This document shows positions 1-7,213 of a DNA stretch of 15,837 bases, in pieces. The position numbers and the translations under genes were made by a program. The notes under the pieces were generated by a model, which was given only the letters and a program-made list of their open reading frames with translations, was not told the DNA's origin and did no database searches. The stretch comes from Bryobacterales bacterium (GTDB taxonomy: Bacteria > Cyanobacteriota > Vampirovibrionia > Obscuribacterales > Obscuribacteraceae), in contig CAJCHQ010000380.1 of assembly GCA_903970295.1 (NCBI GenBank), positions 1-15,837 on the forward strand, given 5' to 3'. Within the stretch, counting starts at the first letter, position 1. Each line of letters begins with the position of its first letter.

Positions 1-663
1 TCGAATCTTCGCTATGGGAATCTGCATCGCCCATTCCGGCTCGTTAATCACTTCCCAGGCGACTACCGTCGGGTTGTTAGCGTAACGCTCGAGCATCGGT
101 TTGAGCGCTTTGTCGAGAAAAGCCTGCCTTTTCGCCGGGTCTGTGGCAATGTCAGCATGCCCGCCCAATTTGACACCATTTACGCGCTTCTCCTTGTTGA
201 AGAAAAGAAAATCGGAGACAACGAACATCAAGTGAATGTTGTGTTCATCGGCGATTTTTATAGCAGCATCCATGTCCGGAAAGAGATAATCGTCCGGGCC
301 AAATATCATGCCATCTTTGCCGTAAATCAGACCCGCACGACCGTCGCAAAAAACGAACCAGCGCACAAGCAAAACGTTCTGGCTTTGCAGATACGCAAAA
401 TCCTTTTCGATCGCTGCCGTTGATGCCGGGTCAGAAACACCTTCATGTCCCCAGGCAGTTGTACCAAAGTCAGAGCCGTAGTGATACCACGGGTAGTTTA
501 CGCCCGCAATAAATTTGGAAGGGTCCAAAAAGAGACCGGTTTGTGGGATACGGGTCACTACTCTAGGCGGAGCAAACGAGCGCACATACAGAATGCAACC
601 CGCAACCAAGACCGCGCTCAGAGCCAGCGAAAGCCAAGAGAGGAACATCTTTCGATTTTTCAT
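1..663 (-). CDS. GH5-type glycoside hydrolase (cellulase/mannanase-like), N-terminal part, cut by window edge
   Basis: This minus-strand reading frame runs 221 codons from ATG at 663 to the window edge with no stop, so the C-terminal part is missing. The N-terminus (MKNRK, then a hydrophobic run around residues 7-27 containing LVAGC with Cys23) looks like a lipoprotein signal or a signal anchor, so the enzyme should sit outside the inner membrane. The mature part reads as a (beta/alpha)8 glycosidase of the GH5/clan A kind: an early GVNYPW strand (about residues 50-55), a V-R-W-F segment, and WEVINEPEW at 203-211. In clan A, the NEP motif carries the general acid/base glutamate (Glu208 here). 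The nucleophile glutamate would lie beyond the edge. No strong Shine-Dalgarno precedes the ATG. Substrate (cellulose, mannan or other beta-glycan) cannot be told. Fold and class are fairly sure; exact family is not. Confidence 0.85.
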   Translation of the reverse strand, partial: MKNRKMFLSWLSLALSAVLVAGCILYVRSFAPPRVVTRIPQTGLFLDPSKFIAGVNYPWYHYGSDFGTTAWGHEGVSDPASTAAIEKDFAYLQSQNVLLVRWFVFCDGRAGLIYGKDGMIFGPDDYLFPDMDAAIKIADEHNIHLMFVVSDFLFFNKEKRVNGVKLGGHADIATDPAKRQAFLDKALKPMLERYANNPTVVAWEVINEPEWAMQIPIAKIR

Positions 664-761
664 AACGAGACTCGTTTGAGGCTGCTGTCAACAGCCGAAT
701 AATTGAATTTACACGACAAGTATTTGAAGCTTGCTGCTTTTACTTAGTGGATCTATTTATT

Positions 762-781
762 GGGGAAAAGAAACTGTCCCC
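762..781. repeat. REP-like imperfect palindrome, GGGGA...TCCCC
   Basis: A 20-base element has GGGGA (762-766) and TCCCC (777-781) around AAAGAAACTG. From memory, very similar purine-rich elements with GGGGACAG ends occur as dispersed REP-like sequences next to Y1-type (IS200-like/RAYT) transposase genes. No such transposase is in this window, and only this one copy was seen. It lies in the 271-base gap 664-934 between the GH5-like start and the end of the RelA/SpoT-like gene. That gap otherwise shows only a weak hairpin (ATAGC-GAA-GCTAT, 855-867) and no supported gene. Confidence 0.4.
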
Positions 782-934
782 TGGAACCTATGCCAGAGGG
801 CGGGGCAATGTCTCCATATCGGAAAAACACCTAATCTGATCGGCGCCGTGAATCATAGCGAAGCTATCGATGGCATAGAACCAGAGCTTAAAAATTGCGG
901 ACCAGCGGATCGTTCAGTCAATGCGCAAACGCTC

Positions 935-2038
935 TCACCTAATTACTACCGACGCTTGCTCATATTCGAAAGAGACATCGGTCTCCAGGAAAAGCATCTT
1001 CAGAAGGTCCCGATAGAAGCCGTATAAAGGAATTCGCTGGGCCAGCTCCTGGCGCATCGAATCGCGCGAAAGCTTGAAGGAGCTGTGCGAGGGTCCAGCC
1101 ATATGATCCAGTTCCAGATAATAATTTCCAACCGGCTGAAATTGAATTTCGAACAGCCTGTCATGCCACTTAGCGACACTTTTTAGAGCCATCCAACCGG
1201 TTTTCTTCAGTTCAGAGGGTGGGCACGTGAGGTAGTCTTTGGTTTCGATAAATTCCAGCAATCGACCCGACCCGGCACGACCGTTATCAAGCTCGTTGCG
1301 CGCATCGGCCTCGCCCACTTTTTCCCAACCAGGACCACCGAGAGAGAGTTCTTTTACCTTATCGTGCACTCTCCAGCACGACGCGTCGTCTTCGCAGACG
1401 ACTTTGACGCCGAAAATGTCTTTCACATATTTGCTGTACTGGCGCAAATGTTTGTCGCGCGAAAGCAATTGATCGACCTGAAAAATTTCATCTGTGACCT
1501 TATTCCAGAGCTCTTCTTCGGCTTTGACCCGGCTCGTCAATCGGTTTACACCGGTAACTGTTCTTCTCGCCGGCAAGTACTCCACGAAGTTAGCCGAGAG
1601 TTCCAGCGAGACCCATTCTCTGTCTTTGCGATAACGAAAATGATCGAGCATCTGATTACCGAGATCGATGTCCGTAACCGAAAACAAACTTTCCCGATCG
1701 ATTCGCTCGCGGATGTGGAAAGGTCTGTCTTCCCCACCAGGAAGTGCACCGATTACATTACTGTGCAGCTCGAACTCACCATCCAATAGAATCGAAGAGA
1801 GCAAATGAGAAAGCACATGCAGCTGCCTTTCCCCGTCAAGAATATTCTGGCGAAATGACTCTCTGACGCTGGTAATGAATTCGCGCGATAGCTCGATCCT
1901 CACATGCAGCTTAGGATTCTTCTCCTGCTCTTCCTTTTTCTGAGCCAGGTACGAAATGAATTGGTGAAGCACAGGGTCGTGCATCGCCATGAAAAGCGGA
2001 GACTGGACGGGATGAAAGATGGCTCGTGCCTCGATCAT
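935..2038 (-). CDS. Stand-alone RelA/SpoT-type nucleotidyltransferase-fold protein (diverged)
   Basis: This 367-residue protein has an unrecognised N-terminal half (1-155) and a C-terminal half that follows the motif order of RelA/SpoT (p)ppGpp synthetase domains. The motifs are a basic R-V-K segment near 170, KDIFGVKV at 206-213 (Asp207 matches the metal-binding Asp), CWRVHDKV at 221-228, KDYL at 267-270, GWMALKS at 281-287 (where the family has GYxSLH), FEIQFQ at 296-301 (Glu297 matches the catalytic Glu of ExQ), and a histidine/lysine end at 313-322 (MAGPSHSSFK). Both acidic catalytic residues are kept, but the stacking Tyr is Trp282 and the following His is Lys286. There is no HD hydrolase, TGS or ACT domain. 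It could make or bind alarmones, or act like the toxic small synthetase relatives. Start at 2038 is the first ATG; its Shine-Dalgarno is weak. Confidence 0.7.
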   Translation of the reverse strand: MIEARAIFHPVQSPLFMAMHDPVLHQFISYLAQKKEEQEKNPKLHVRIELSREFITSVRESFRQNILDGERQLHVLSHLLSSILLDGEFELHSNVIGALPGGEDRPFHIRERIDRESLFSVTDIDLGNQMLDHFRYRKDREWVSLELSANFVEYLPARRTVTGVNRLTSRVKAEEELWNKVTDEIFQVDQLLSRDKHLRQYSKYVKDIFGVKVVCEDDASCWRVHDKVKELSLGGPGWEKVGEADARNELDNGRAGSGRLLEFIETKDYLTCPPSELKKTGWMALKSVAKWHDRLFEIQFQPVGNYYLELDHMAGPSHSSFKLSRDSMRQELAQRIPLYGFYRDLLKMLFLETDVSFEYEQASVVIR

Positions 2039-2443
2039 GAATCGGCGTACTTCGCTAGTTTATCCCCGAACCCCGCTTTCCGAATGGTCAGGACATTAAG
2101 TGAAACGAAAAAATTACCCAGCGCTAGCTGTGAGAGCTCCAGTTGGCGTGAAATACGCAGACAACGGCTGCACTGGATTAGATTCATCATTAACCGAAAA
2201 GCTGCGCCTTGCCTGGCGCGGCAGATTTTGACAGAAGTGAAGAGTACATTCAATCACTAATAAGACCGGCGGAAAACAAACCAACTCAGACTTTCCACCC
2301 TTAACGCTAGAACTGCTTCAACATCATTGAATGTACAACTCGAGCCGGCACCACGTGACCATGGTTAGCACTATCTAGTTCAGCGTTGAGGTCGTTTCTA
2401 TCTATCGTTGCCGAAAGTGGCACGACATCAGGAGAAAAGAGAC
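2039..2443. other. Intergenic region with divergent transcription start zone
   Basis: This 405-base gap separates the minus-strand RelA/SpoT-like gene from the plus-strand two-gene cassette, so it should contain both promoters. I see no convincing gene in it: the short open frames start with TTG and lack ribosome binding sites. One possible minus-strand promoter is TTGAAT (near 2253) with CAAAAT 17 bases further on, which would give a leader of roughly 200 bases. An 11-base inverted repeat is listed separately. Confidence 0.5.
2244..2336. repeat. Perfect 11-base inverted repeat, arms 71 bases apart
   Basis: GTACATTCAAT at 2244-2254 is the exact reverse complement of ATTGAATGTAC at 2326-2336. 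The pairing does not extend on either side. The element lies between divergent genes, so it could be a pair of protein-binding sites or the ends of a decayed small mobile element. No target duplication was seen. Confidence 0.5.
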
Positions 2444-2722
2444 ATGGATAAACCCCGCTTACGCTTCCCCACCAACCGTTATGAGCATTGGCTCGATTGT
2501 TTTCGAGGCCGTGCGGCGGAAGCTGCTCGTAGGTTGGCGATTGCTGAGCAGGCAAGAGCCGACGCGGCAGCAGCAAACAGCAATGAACCGGTGAGGAAAG
2601 TGAAGATCAGGGGACGCATCGTAGAAGTGGTGAACCTCACGGGATTGTCCGGACGCGCCATGCGTAAGGCCAAGATGGCCAACCTGTCCGACACCTCGCG
2701 ATATTCATCAGCCTACTACTGA
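2444..2722 (+). CDS. Hypothetical small basic protein (92 aa)
   Basis: The start at 2444 is chosen because AGGAG (2430-2434) lies 9 bases upstream; a TTG 36 bases earlier in the same frame has no such site. The protein is rich in Arg and Ala. It has a likely helix at residues 23-45 (alanine/arginine/glutamate), then a short V-K-I-R-G-R-I-V-E-V strand-like stretch, and a Tyr/Ser-rich end. No signal peptide or membrane segment is visible. I do not recognise the family. It is followed after 54 bases by another unknown gene on the same strand, with a strong terminator after the second, so the two are probably co-transcribed. Confidence 0.7.
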   Translation: MDKPRLRFPTNRYEHWLDCFRGRAAEAARRLAIAEQARADAAAANSNEPVRKVKIRGRIVEVVNLTGLSGRAMRKAKMANLSDTSRYSSAYY

Positions 2723-2776
2723 CGGAACCCGCTGCCCGAACTACCTGAGTAAAACAATCAACCTTGGAGCTTAAAA

Positions 2777-3172
2777 ATGTCACAGACCATAGTTACTCGC
2801 ATCACCTTCGATGGCACGGTTCCGGAACAGCACATGCATCGGCTTTCACAAGAACTCGAGCGGCTGCGCAGCGCCTCATTGGGGATATACGCGAACTGCG
2901 GCTCTTCGGGCGATTCCGGACAGCAGGAAATCTTCATCGCCGGTTCCCACGCCGACGCTGACGCACTCGCCGCATTGCTCACAGCAAACGGGCTGACGGC
3001 CATTAACCGGCATGAATGCCCCGATCTCGTTCTCGCTGATGGTTCTTTCGATGTCTACACCTTTCTCAGCCGCGCTCACGCCAAGATGGTCGAAGCACCA
3101 GAGCCTCGCTACTCGACCGACTGGGTGGACTACCCGCATGCTGATGATACTGCCCGCTTTCTGCGTGCGTAA
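2777..3172 (+). CDS. Hypothetical protein (131 aa), second gene of a two-gene cassette
   Basis: GGAG at 2766-2769 lies 7 bases before the ATG, a good ribosome binding site. The product looks like a small soluble alpha/beta protein: an initial strand (TIVTRITF), a helix with SQELERLRS, a strand around QQEIFIAG, then a helix of the ADADALAALL type. The C-terminal third is acidic and aromatic (DVYTFLSRAH, DWVDYPH). There is no signal peptide, transmembrane segment or metal motif that I can name. Function unknown. The gene ends 10 bases before a strong hairpin terminator, which closes the cassette that starts at 2444. Confidence 0.75.
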   Translation: MSQTIVTRITFDGTVPEQHMHRLSQELERLRSASLGIYANCGSSGDSGQQEIFIAGSHADADALAALLTANGLTAINRHECPDLVLADGSFDVYTFLSRAHAKMVEAPEPRYSTDWVDYPHADDTARFLRA

Positions 3173-3182
3173 CTAAGCCATA

Positions 3183-3231
3183 GAAGCGAGCGGGGAAGCC
3201 GATTCGGTTTTTCTGCTCGTTTCTACTTTTT
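3183..3231 (+). terminator. Long stem-loop terminator of the two-gene cassette
   Basis: A stem of about 19 pairs with several G-U wobbles runs 3183-3223: GAAG-CGAGC on the left, GCTCG-TTTC on the right, ATT loop at 3202-3204. It is followed by TACTTTTTG. It begins 10 bases after the stop at 3172, as expected of a Rho-independent terminator. Confidence 0.7.
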
Positions 3232-3311
3232 GCCCGGAGTTGCTACTTTGCGTAGTATTAATTGGGAACTCTTTTCTTTATTTGAACATTTTCGGCATAT
3301 TTTGTCCAAAG

Positions 3312-3352
3312 AAAAAAATGCAGATGAAGACGAATCTCCATCTGCACTTTTT
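3312..3352. terminator. Bidirectional terminator (A-tract, stem, T-tract)
   Basis: GCAGATG (3320-3326) pairs with CATCTGC (3339-3345), with an inner AGA/TCT pairing around a CGAA tetraloop. Seven A residues (3312-3318) precede the stem and TTTTT (3348-3352) follows it, so it can terminate in either direction. It lies 11 bases past the stop of the minus-strand glycosidase (3363) and probably serves mainly that gene. Confidence 0.8.
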
Positions 3353-3362
3353 CAAGGTCTAC

Positions 3363-5492
3363 TCAAGCCGCTTTCTGCCTCGCAGCCGACATGCAGCAAT
3401 CGACCTCCTTGCCTTTCAAGCGCTTCACAGATGTGGTGCCATCCTTCTGACGCCTGAAATTCAGGTTGAGAACCTGACCGGCGACACGCAGACCGCGCAC
3501 GCTGAGAAAGCCCATCCAGTCGGGGATGCTCGGCTTGTTGATGACGACATTGCCAGCGGCAGTCGGCGTCACGTCCATGCAAAGCGACAGCATGTGCAAT
3601 GGCGCACCTGCTGTCCAGAGCTGCGGGTAGCAAGCCATCTGGCTGGCCGCATAGAGCAACGGTCCCACATCGATGTTCGGTACGACATAGAGTTCGGGCA
3701 AGTGGCCAAGCTTGTTGCGTGCCTCGATCAAGCCTCTCATCAGCTGATGAGCGGCATGATCATGACCAGTGCGGAGGAACCACGCTACACCACCCATAAC
3801 GGTGTGGAACGGGCACACGCACTGCGACTGGATGAAGAAGGGCTTGAACACCCGTCCTTTACTGGATACCGGCAAAATACCCCAGGGGGTATATAAGTCG
3901 GGTTCCTGCGCGCGCACAGCGATCGCTTCTTCCTGTTCGGCAGTGAGCAAGCCGGGCGGAAGAAGAAGCGCGTCTGTCTGATAGACACGGCAAGGATGCG
4001 GATCGACGCCGACTCCGCCGATGGCGAAGAGAACGTAATTCATCTCCTTGTCCCAGAAGCGCTCGCGGAATACATGCTTCTGGAAGTCAGCCTGCAACTG
4101 CTTTTCAGTGGCATACGCGTGGTCGCCCAGGCGCTTAGCCAACTGACCCAGAAGAACGCGAGCCTGCCAGGCGAAGCCTTGCACGTCGCAAACAGCCTTT
4201 GGCGATTCCGGCACGACGCCGAATTCGTCGGTGACAGATTGCGGCTCCTCCATGAAGAACTTGTTCGTGCGATTGACCGAATCGTAGACGACCAAGCCCT
4301 CGACTGACTCTGCCGTGACACAGGCGTCAGCCTCCTTGAGGCTTTCGTAGATACCACGAGCAAAGTCCATGTCGTTGGTCCAATTAGCCATGGTGCAGGC
4401 GGCCACAATATAGAGCGGTGCCGTGTCCACAGCCCAGCAGCAATCGTGGTAAACGATCTGTTTCATCATGCCGAGCTGGCACTCACGCACTTCGTGTGGA
4501 ATTTTGCCCGGACGCTTTTCAGTCGGCCAGACCAGATCGAAGTCGTGAGCCTGATAGTTCCTCAGCGTCAAAAGCACGCTCTTGGCCAGCTCCGGGAAGA
4601 GCCATCCAGCTTGCAAGATCCAGATGCAGATATCTCGACCGAACAAGCAGAAATACCAGGGCAAACCGGCAGCCATGCATTCGCCCCGTTGCGCATAGTA
4701 GCGAAGCATGTAGATGCCGCGCAGACTCTCTTCGAGCAAAGCGTTGAAGCCGTCGGAACCGGTATGAATGGCGGGAATACTGCGCCGAAACTTGGCGTAG
4801 TGTTGGCGAGCAGCACTGGTTGCCTTGGCGTAAAACAAGGGCGTGCGAAAACGCTTCTTGCCGATTGTAGAAGAAATCGCATACTCGAGCGAAGTCGTGG
4901 CACCGGGAGCGAGTTGCACGATGAATGCAGCGCGGTCACGGTCGATGCTCTTCGGCGTTTCACGAAAAATCAACATCGTCCGCCGCGGAGCATCTTCGCC
5001 GTTCCAACCGAATTGCACCGAGTGTGTGCTAATCACCGGTGTGAGCATGTCACCCTTGCCGGTCGGACCCATGTCGCGAACTTCACCCATGGCTCGAAAA
5101 TCGGCGTTGTAATTGATCTCGAGCTGCCAATCGGTCGGAACTTCCGCAAAGGAGGTGAGGTTGATGCGCTCGATGATTCCCTTGCAGATAGTCACACGGC
5201 GGTCGACAAGCAGAGTCTGGTCGTCGTTGGTGTAGACATAGTGCGCTTCGAAGATGTGGCTAGAGAAATTACGCAGCTTGAGCGCAGAACCGTTGACCGT
5301 GAGAATAAGCTTGTCGAGGAGACGATTGTCGCTGTAGTAATAGCCGAAGAAGCTCTGACCATCGATGGTGCCATCATCGCTCATGAGCAACACATGACCA
5401 TCGGCTGCGATCGGCACGCATCGAGCGGCGAGATCGATGTTCAACCGTGCTCTACCCTGGGGATAGCTCTGTTGGATAGTCGTCTTTGCCAT
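3363..5492 (-). CDS. Glycogen debranching enzyme-like glycosidase (amylo-alpha-1,6-glucosidase family, COG3408-type)
   Basis: This 709-residue protein is of the usual length for bacterial COG3408 proteins. The N-terminal beta-rich part (about 20-215) has the pattern of the debranching N-terminal bi-domain, with FFGYYYSDNRLLDKLILTVNG at 48-68. The C-terminal part (about 245-640) is an (alpha/alpha)6 barrel with family motifs: LPWYFCLFGRD (277-287), KIPHEVREC (330-338), VDTAPLY (355-361), DVQGFAWQA (436-444), HLPELY (597-602) and YPQLWTAGAP (622-631). The acidic residues in these motifs (Asp287, Glu334, Asp356, Glu600) are the candidate catalytic and binding residues. No signal peptide is seen, so it probably acts in the cytoplasm on glycogen-type or other alpha-glucan branches; trehalose- or mannosylglycerate-type substrates are alternatives. 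GGGAG at 5499-5503 lies 6 bases before ATG 5492. It stands alone, without glycogen synthase or phosphorylase beside it. Confidence 0.85.
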   Translation of the reverse strand: MAKTTIQQSYPQGRARLNIDLAARCVPIAADGHVLLMSDDGTIDGQSFFGYYYSDNRLLDKLILTVNGSALKLRNFSSHIFEAHYVYTNDDQTLLVDRRVTICKGIIERINLTSFAEVPTDWQLEINYNADFRAMGEVRDMGPTGKGDMLTPVISTHSVQFGWNGEDAPRRTMLIFRETPKSIDRDRAAFIVQLAPGATTSLEYAISSTIGKKRFRTPLFYAKATSAARQHYAKFRRSIPAIHTGSDGFNALLEESLRGIYMLRYYAQRGECMAAGLPWYFCLFGRDICIWILQAGWLFPELAKSVLLTLRNYQAHDFDLVWPTEKRPGKIPHEVRECQLGMMKQIVYHDCCWAVDTAPLYIVAACTMANWTNDMDFARGIYESLKEADACVTAESVEGLVVYDSVNRTNKFFMEEPQSVTDEFGVVPESPKAVCDVQGFAWQARVLLGQLAKRLGDHAYATEKQLQADFQKHVFRERFWDKEMNYVLFAIGGVGVDPHPCRVYQTDALLLPPGLLTAEQEEAIAVRAQEPDLYTPWGILPVSSKGRVFKPFFIQSQCVCPFHTVMGGVAWFLRTGHDHAAHQLMRGLIEARNKLGHLPELYVVPNIDVGPLLYAASQMACYPQLWTAGAPLHMLSLCMDVTPTAAGNVVINKPSIPDWMGFLSVRGLRVAGQVLNLNFRRQKDGTTSVKRLKGKEVDCCMSAARQKAA

Positions 5493-5849
5493 TTGAAACT
5501 CCCATTTGGTTTAGGCGCAGCGACGCTGGACCTGGTTGAAGCCGAGAAACATCCTCGCTCGCATGAGCGTGCGAAAGGGCTATCAGAGGGATGTTATTGC
5601 TGGCTTTGGTGAACTGTTTCTGCTGGAGAAAGGGCAAGGGTGTGCACTACTCTTATCCGAACTTGATCAACGGAGTCTGTGTTGTTTGATGAAGTTCTCA
5701 GGCGCTGACGACAAGGAAAACAGCCAGAGTTGCCAGCCTTCCTGATTTGCCATGGGCAGAGGGGCACTGCGCCAGGAGCTTGTTAGCGCATGACTTGGCT
5801 GTATGAGATCTAGCGTAACGGCGCCATGCATTGCTTGGCGTCAGGCAGG
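5493..5849. other. Intergenic region, no gene seen
   Basis: This 357-base gap between two minus-strand genes holds no open frame with a believable start. A small dyad CGCTC-GCAT-GAGCG lies near 5556-5570, about 65-80 bases upstream of the glycosidase start, and a weak CGCCA/TGGCG hairpin without a T-run follows the stop of the 5850 gene. I could not find a convincing sigma-70 promoter for the glycosidase, though it must lie here if the gene is transcribed on its own. Confidence 0.5.
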
Positions 5850-6344
5850 TCAGTAGGGAATCAAGACAATCAAAGTCTTGTCAGCGTGCTTTTCCATGTC
5901 TGCTCGCAAGTCCCGAAAAATCTCGTAGTACTCATCGAACCCACTAGCCAAGTAGCTGTCGGCATATTCCGCACCGAGACCGGTGAAGTATTCGACGATC
6001 GATGCATCGAAGGTTTCATCCTGCTCCGGATCGACATCGGCAATCTTGGCGATCACCTCTTTCTGGTGAGCTGAATCGAGCACGAAGTGAATGTAATCGC
6101 AAAGCAGGACCAGTTCCTTGCCCAACTGCGAACCGAACTGCGGCAAACGACATTTATCGATCAACCAGTCAGAGACTGCGTTGAATGCATGGGCTTCGGT
6201 GCCCGGTCCCCAAACACGCAAAAGCTCCTTTGCTTCGAGCATCGCAAAAAAATCACCGACGGCGGCGCCATTATTCCAATCGAGCTGGCGAGTTTTTTCA
6301 ACCAGTTCCTTGTCGGCAAAATAACCAAGATAATCGACTAACAT
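5850..6344 (-). CDS. Hypothetical acidic protein (164 aa)
   Basis: An AAGG lies about 5 bases before ATG 6344, and a perfect TATAAT box lies 34 bases upstream, supporting this start. The product is acidic and appears mostly alpha-helical (for example DKELVEKTRQLDW, the FFAMLEAKELLRVW segment at about 32-45, GKELVLLCDYIHFVL, DEYYEIFRDLRADMEKH), with no signal peptide or transmembrane segment. The short end TLIVLIPY may form a final strand. No family is recognised. Nothing in the neighbourhood suggests a partner. Confidence 0.75.
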   Translation of the reverse strand: MLVDYLGYFADKELVEKTRQLDWNNGAAVGDFFAMLEAKELLRVWGPGTEAHAFNAVSDWLIDKCRLPQFGSQLGKELVLLCDYIHFVLDSAHQKEVIAKIADVDPEQDETFDASIVEYFTGLGAEYADSYLASGFDEYYEIFRDLRADMEKHADKTLIVLIPY

Positions 6345-6378
6345 GCGCCCTTGCCAACAAAGATAGAAGTCGGTTCAG

Positions 6379-6409
6379 ATTATAGCGGTTGTTAGTTCGG
6401 GAACGAGAA
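6379..6409 (-). promoter_or_regulatory. Sigma-70-type promoter for the 164 aa gene
   Basis: On the minus strand a perfect TATAAT (6384-6379) lies 34 bases before ATG 6344, giving a leader of about 27 bases. The best -35 match, TTCTCG at 6409-6404, is weak and 19 bases away. The box lies in the 80-base gap after the stop at 6425. Confidence 0.5.
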
Positions 6410-6424
6410 TCGCTTCCGGCAAAT

Positions 6425-7012
6425 TCAATGTTTCTGAGCCCCGTCAGCAGTGCTAGCGCCTGTGCTGCTCGCGCTGGCTTTGGCGGCCGGTTTAGCATGC
6501 ACTCCAGTAATTTCCATAGGCGGCAAATTTGTTACAGCGGCGTTGACTTTGCTGTGCACCTGCTCGAGAAGCGCCTTCTTTGGGTCTGTCACGTGCTGGA
6601 TCGCCTGCTTTTGCTGGTCAGATAACGGTGCTTTGCGCAAAACCTCGTCGGTGACGGCACCAGCCACAATCCGATGAGGAGCAGCTTTAGCCACAGTTCC
6701 TGCGGCTTTCTCACCGGCAGTAACCACATGCTTAGGATCGACTTTGCCATTGGCAGCGTCACGCGCAACAACGGCTGCAGCAGACTGAGTCTCCCTGGCA
6801 GAACCCTCAACACTCTGAACGCGATGAACGACTCCTGCGACAACGTGTTGCCCTGAGTCTTTCAACTGTTTGGCGGCGTTGGAGTTGAGTGCCTTCCTAC
6901 CCATATCCTGAGCCTCGTGCACAACCGAGGTCAGCCAGTGCCCGGCGCCGGACTGCTTGGACGTAGCGCTCGACGCATCAGTCGGCGGAGGTGGAACATC
7001 AGCTGCAGCCAT
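6425..7012 (-). CDS. Hypothetical alanine-rich hydrophilic protein (195 aa)
   Basis: A GGTGAG sequence a few bases before ATG 7012 is a usable ribosome binding site. The protein is low in complexity: a Pro/Ala/Ser/Thr-rich start (PPPPTDASSATS), a helical middle rich in Ala, Val, Lys and Gln (about 30-155), and an Ala/Ser/Thr tail that is probably disordered. It contains HVVAG repeated at 56-60 and HVVTAG at 95-100, hinting at an internal duplication. There is no signal peptide or transmembrane segment. No known domain is recognised. The composition recalls surface, stress or apoptosis-like helical proteins, but that is only an impression. Confidence 0.75.
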   Translation of the reverse strand: MAAADVPPPPTDASSATSKQSGAGHWLTSVVHEAQDMGRKALNSNAAKQLKDSGQHVVAGVVHRVQSVEGSARETQSAAAVVARDAANGKVDPKHVVTAGEKAAGTVAKAAPHRIVAGAVTDEVLRKAPLSDQQKQAIQHVTDPKKALLEQVHSKVNAAVTNLPPMEITGVHAKPAAKASASSTGASTADGAQKH

Positions 7013-7049
7013 ATTATTAACTCACCAGTCAGATGGACACACAGATCTG

Positions 7050-7081
7050 AGTGTAGTGAGATTTGTTACACGTGTGTTACA
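7050..7081 (-). promoter_or_regulatory. Direct-repeat (PhoB/OmpR-like) box plus -10 for the 195 aa gene
   Basis: TGTTACA occurs at 7064-7070 and again at 7075-7081, a direct repeat with an 11-base period (on the minus strand TGTAACA-CACG-TGTAACA). Eight bases further on the minus strand is TACACT (7055-7050), a 4/6 match to a -10 box, then 37 bases to ATG 7012. Eleven-base direct repeats just upstream of a -10 are how PhoB-class response regulators replace a -35 element. The regulator is not identified. Confidence 0.35.
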
Positions 7082-7099
7082 GGCGCCCTAACCAGATCG

Positions 7100-7206
7100 T
7101 CTTGGCCTGCAGCCGTGGGCCAAGAGACTAGAACCTGGCGCCACGAACGGCACCACCTGCGGTGCTCAGACGCACAACTTTCGAGAGAAGTTGCACTTGG
7201 TTCGTG
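7100..7206 (+). other. Cluster of nested stem-loops; possible structured RNA
   Basis: Stem 1 pairs 7100-7110 with 7115-7125 (11 pairs including two G-U, AGCC loop). A second unit is closed by CACGAAC (7142-7148) and GTTCGTG (7200-7206). It encloses two hairpins: GCACC/GGTGC (7150-7154 with 7161-7165) and CAACTT/AAGTTG (7175-7180 with 7188-7193), forming a three-way junction. The fold is slightly better on the plus strand because of the wobble pairs. No T-run follows on either strand, so it is not a classic terminator, although it lies just past the stop of the minus-strand gene ending at 7214. Riboregulator, ncRNA or chance are all open. Confidence 0.35.
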
Positions 7207-7213
7207 CGGCAGC

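Noticed and set aside
855..867. Small hairpin ATAGC-GAA-GCTAT as a terminator of the RelA/SpoT-like gene
   Set aside because: The stem is only five pairs, with no T-run on the correct strand.
2035..2253. A 72-codon minus-strand frame whose stop overlaps the RelA/SpoT-like start by ATGA, which could be read as an upstream partner or antitoxin
   Set aside because: It begins with TTG, has no ribosome binding site and its product has no protein-like pattern; the overlap is probably chance.
4446..5612. Long plus-strand frame (388 codons) opposite the debranching-like glycosidase
   Set aside because: It is antisense to a gene with clear family motifs, has no recognisable domain, and arises from codon bias of the real gene.
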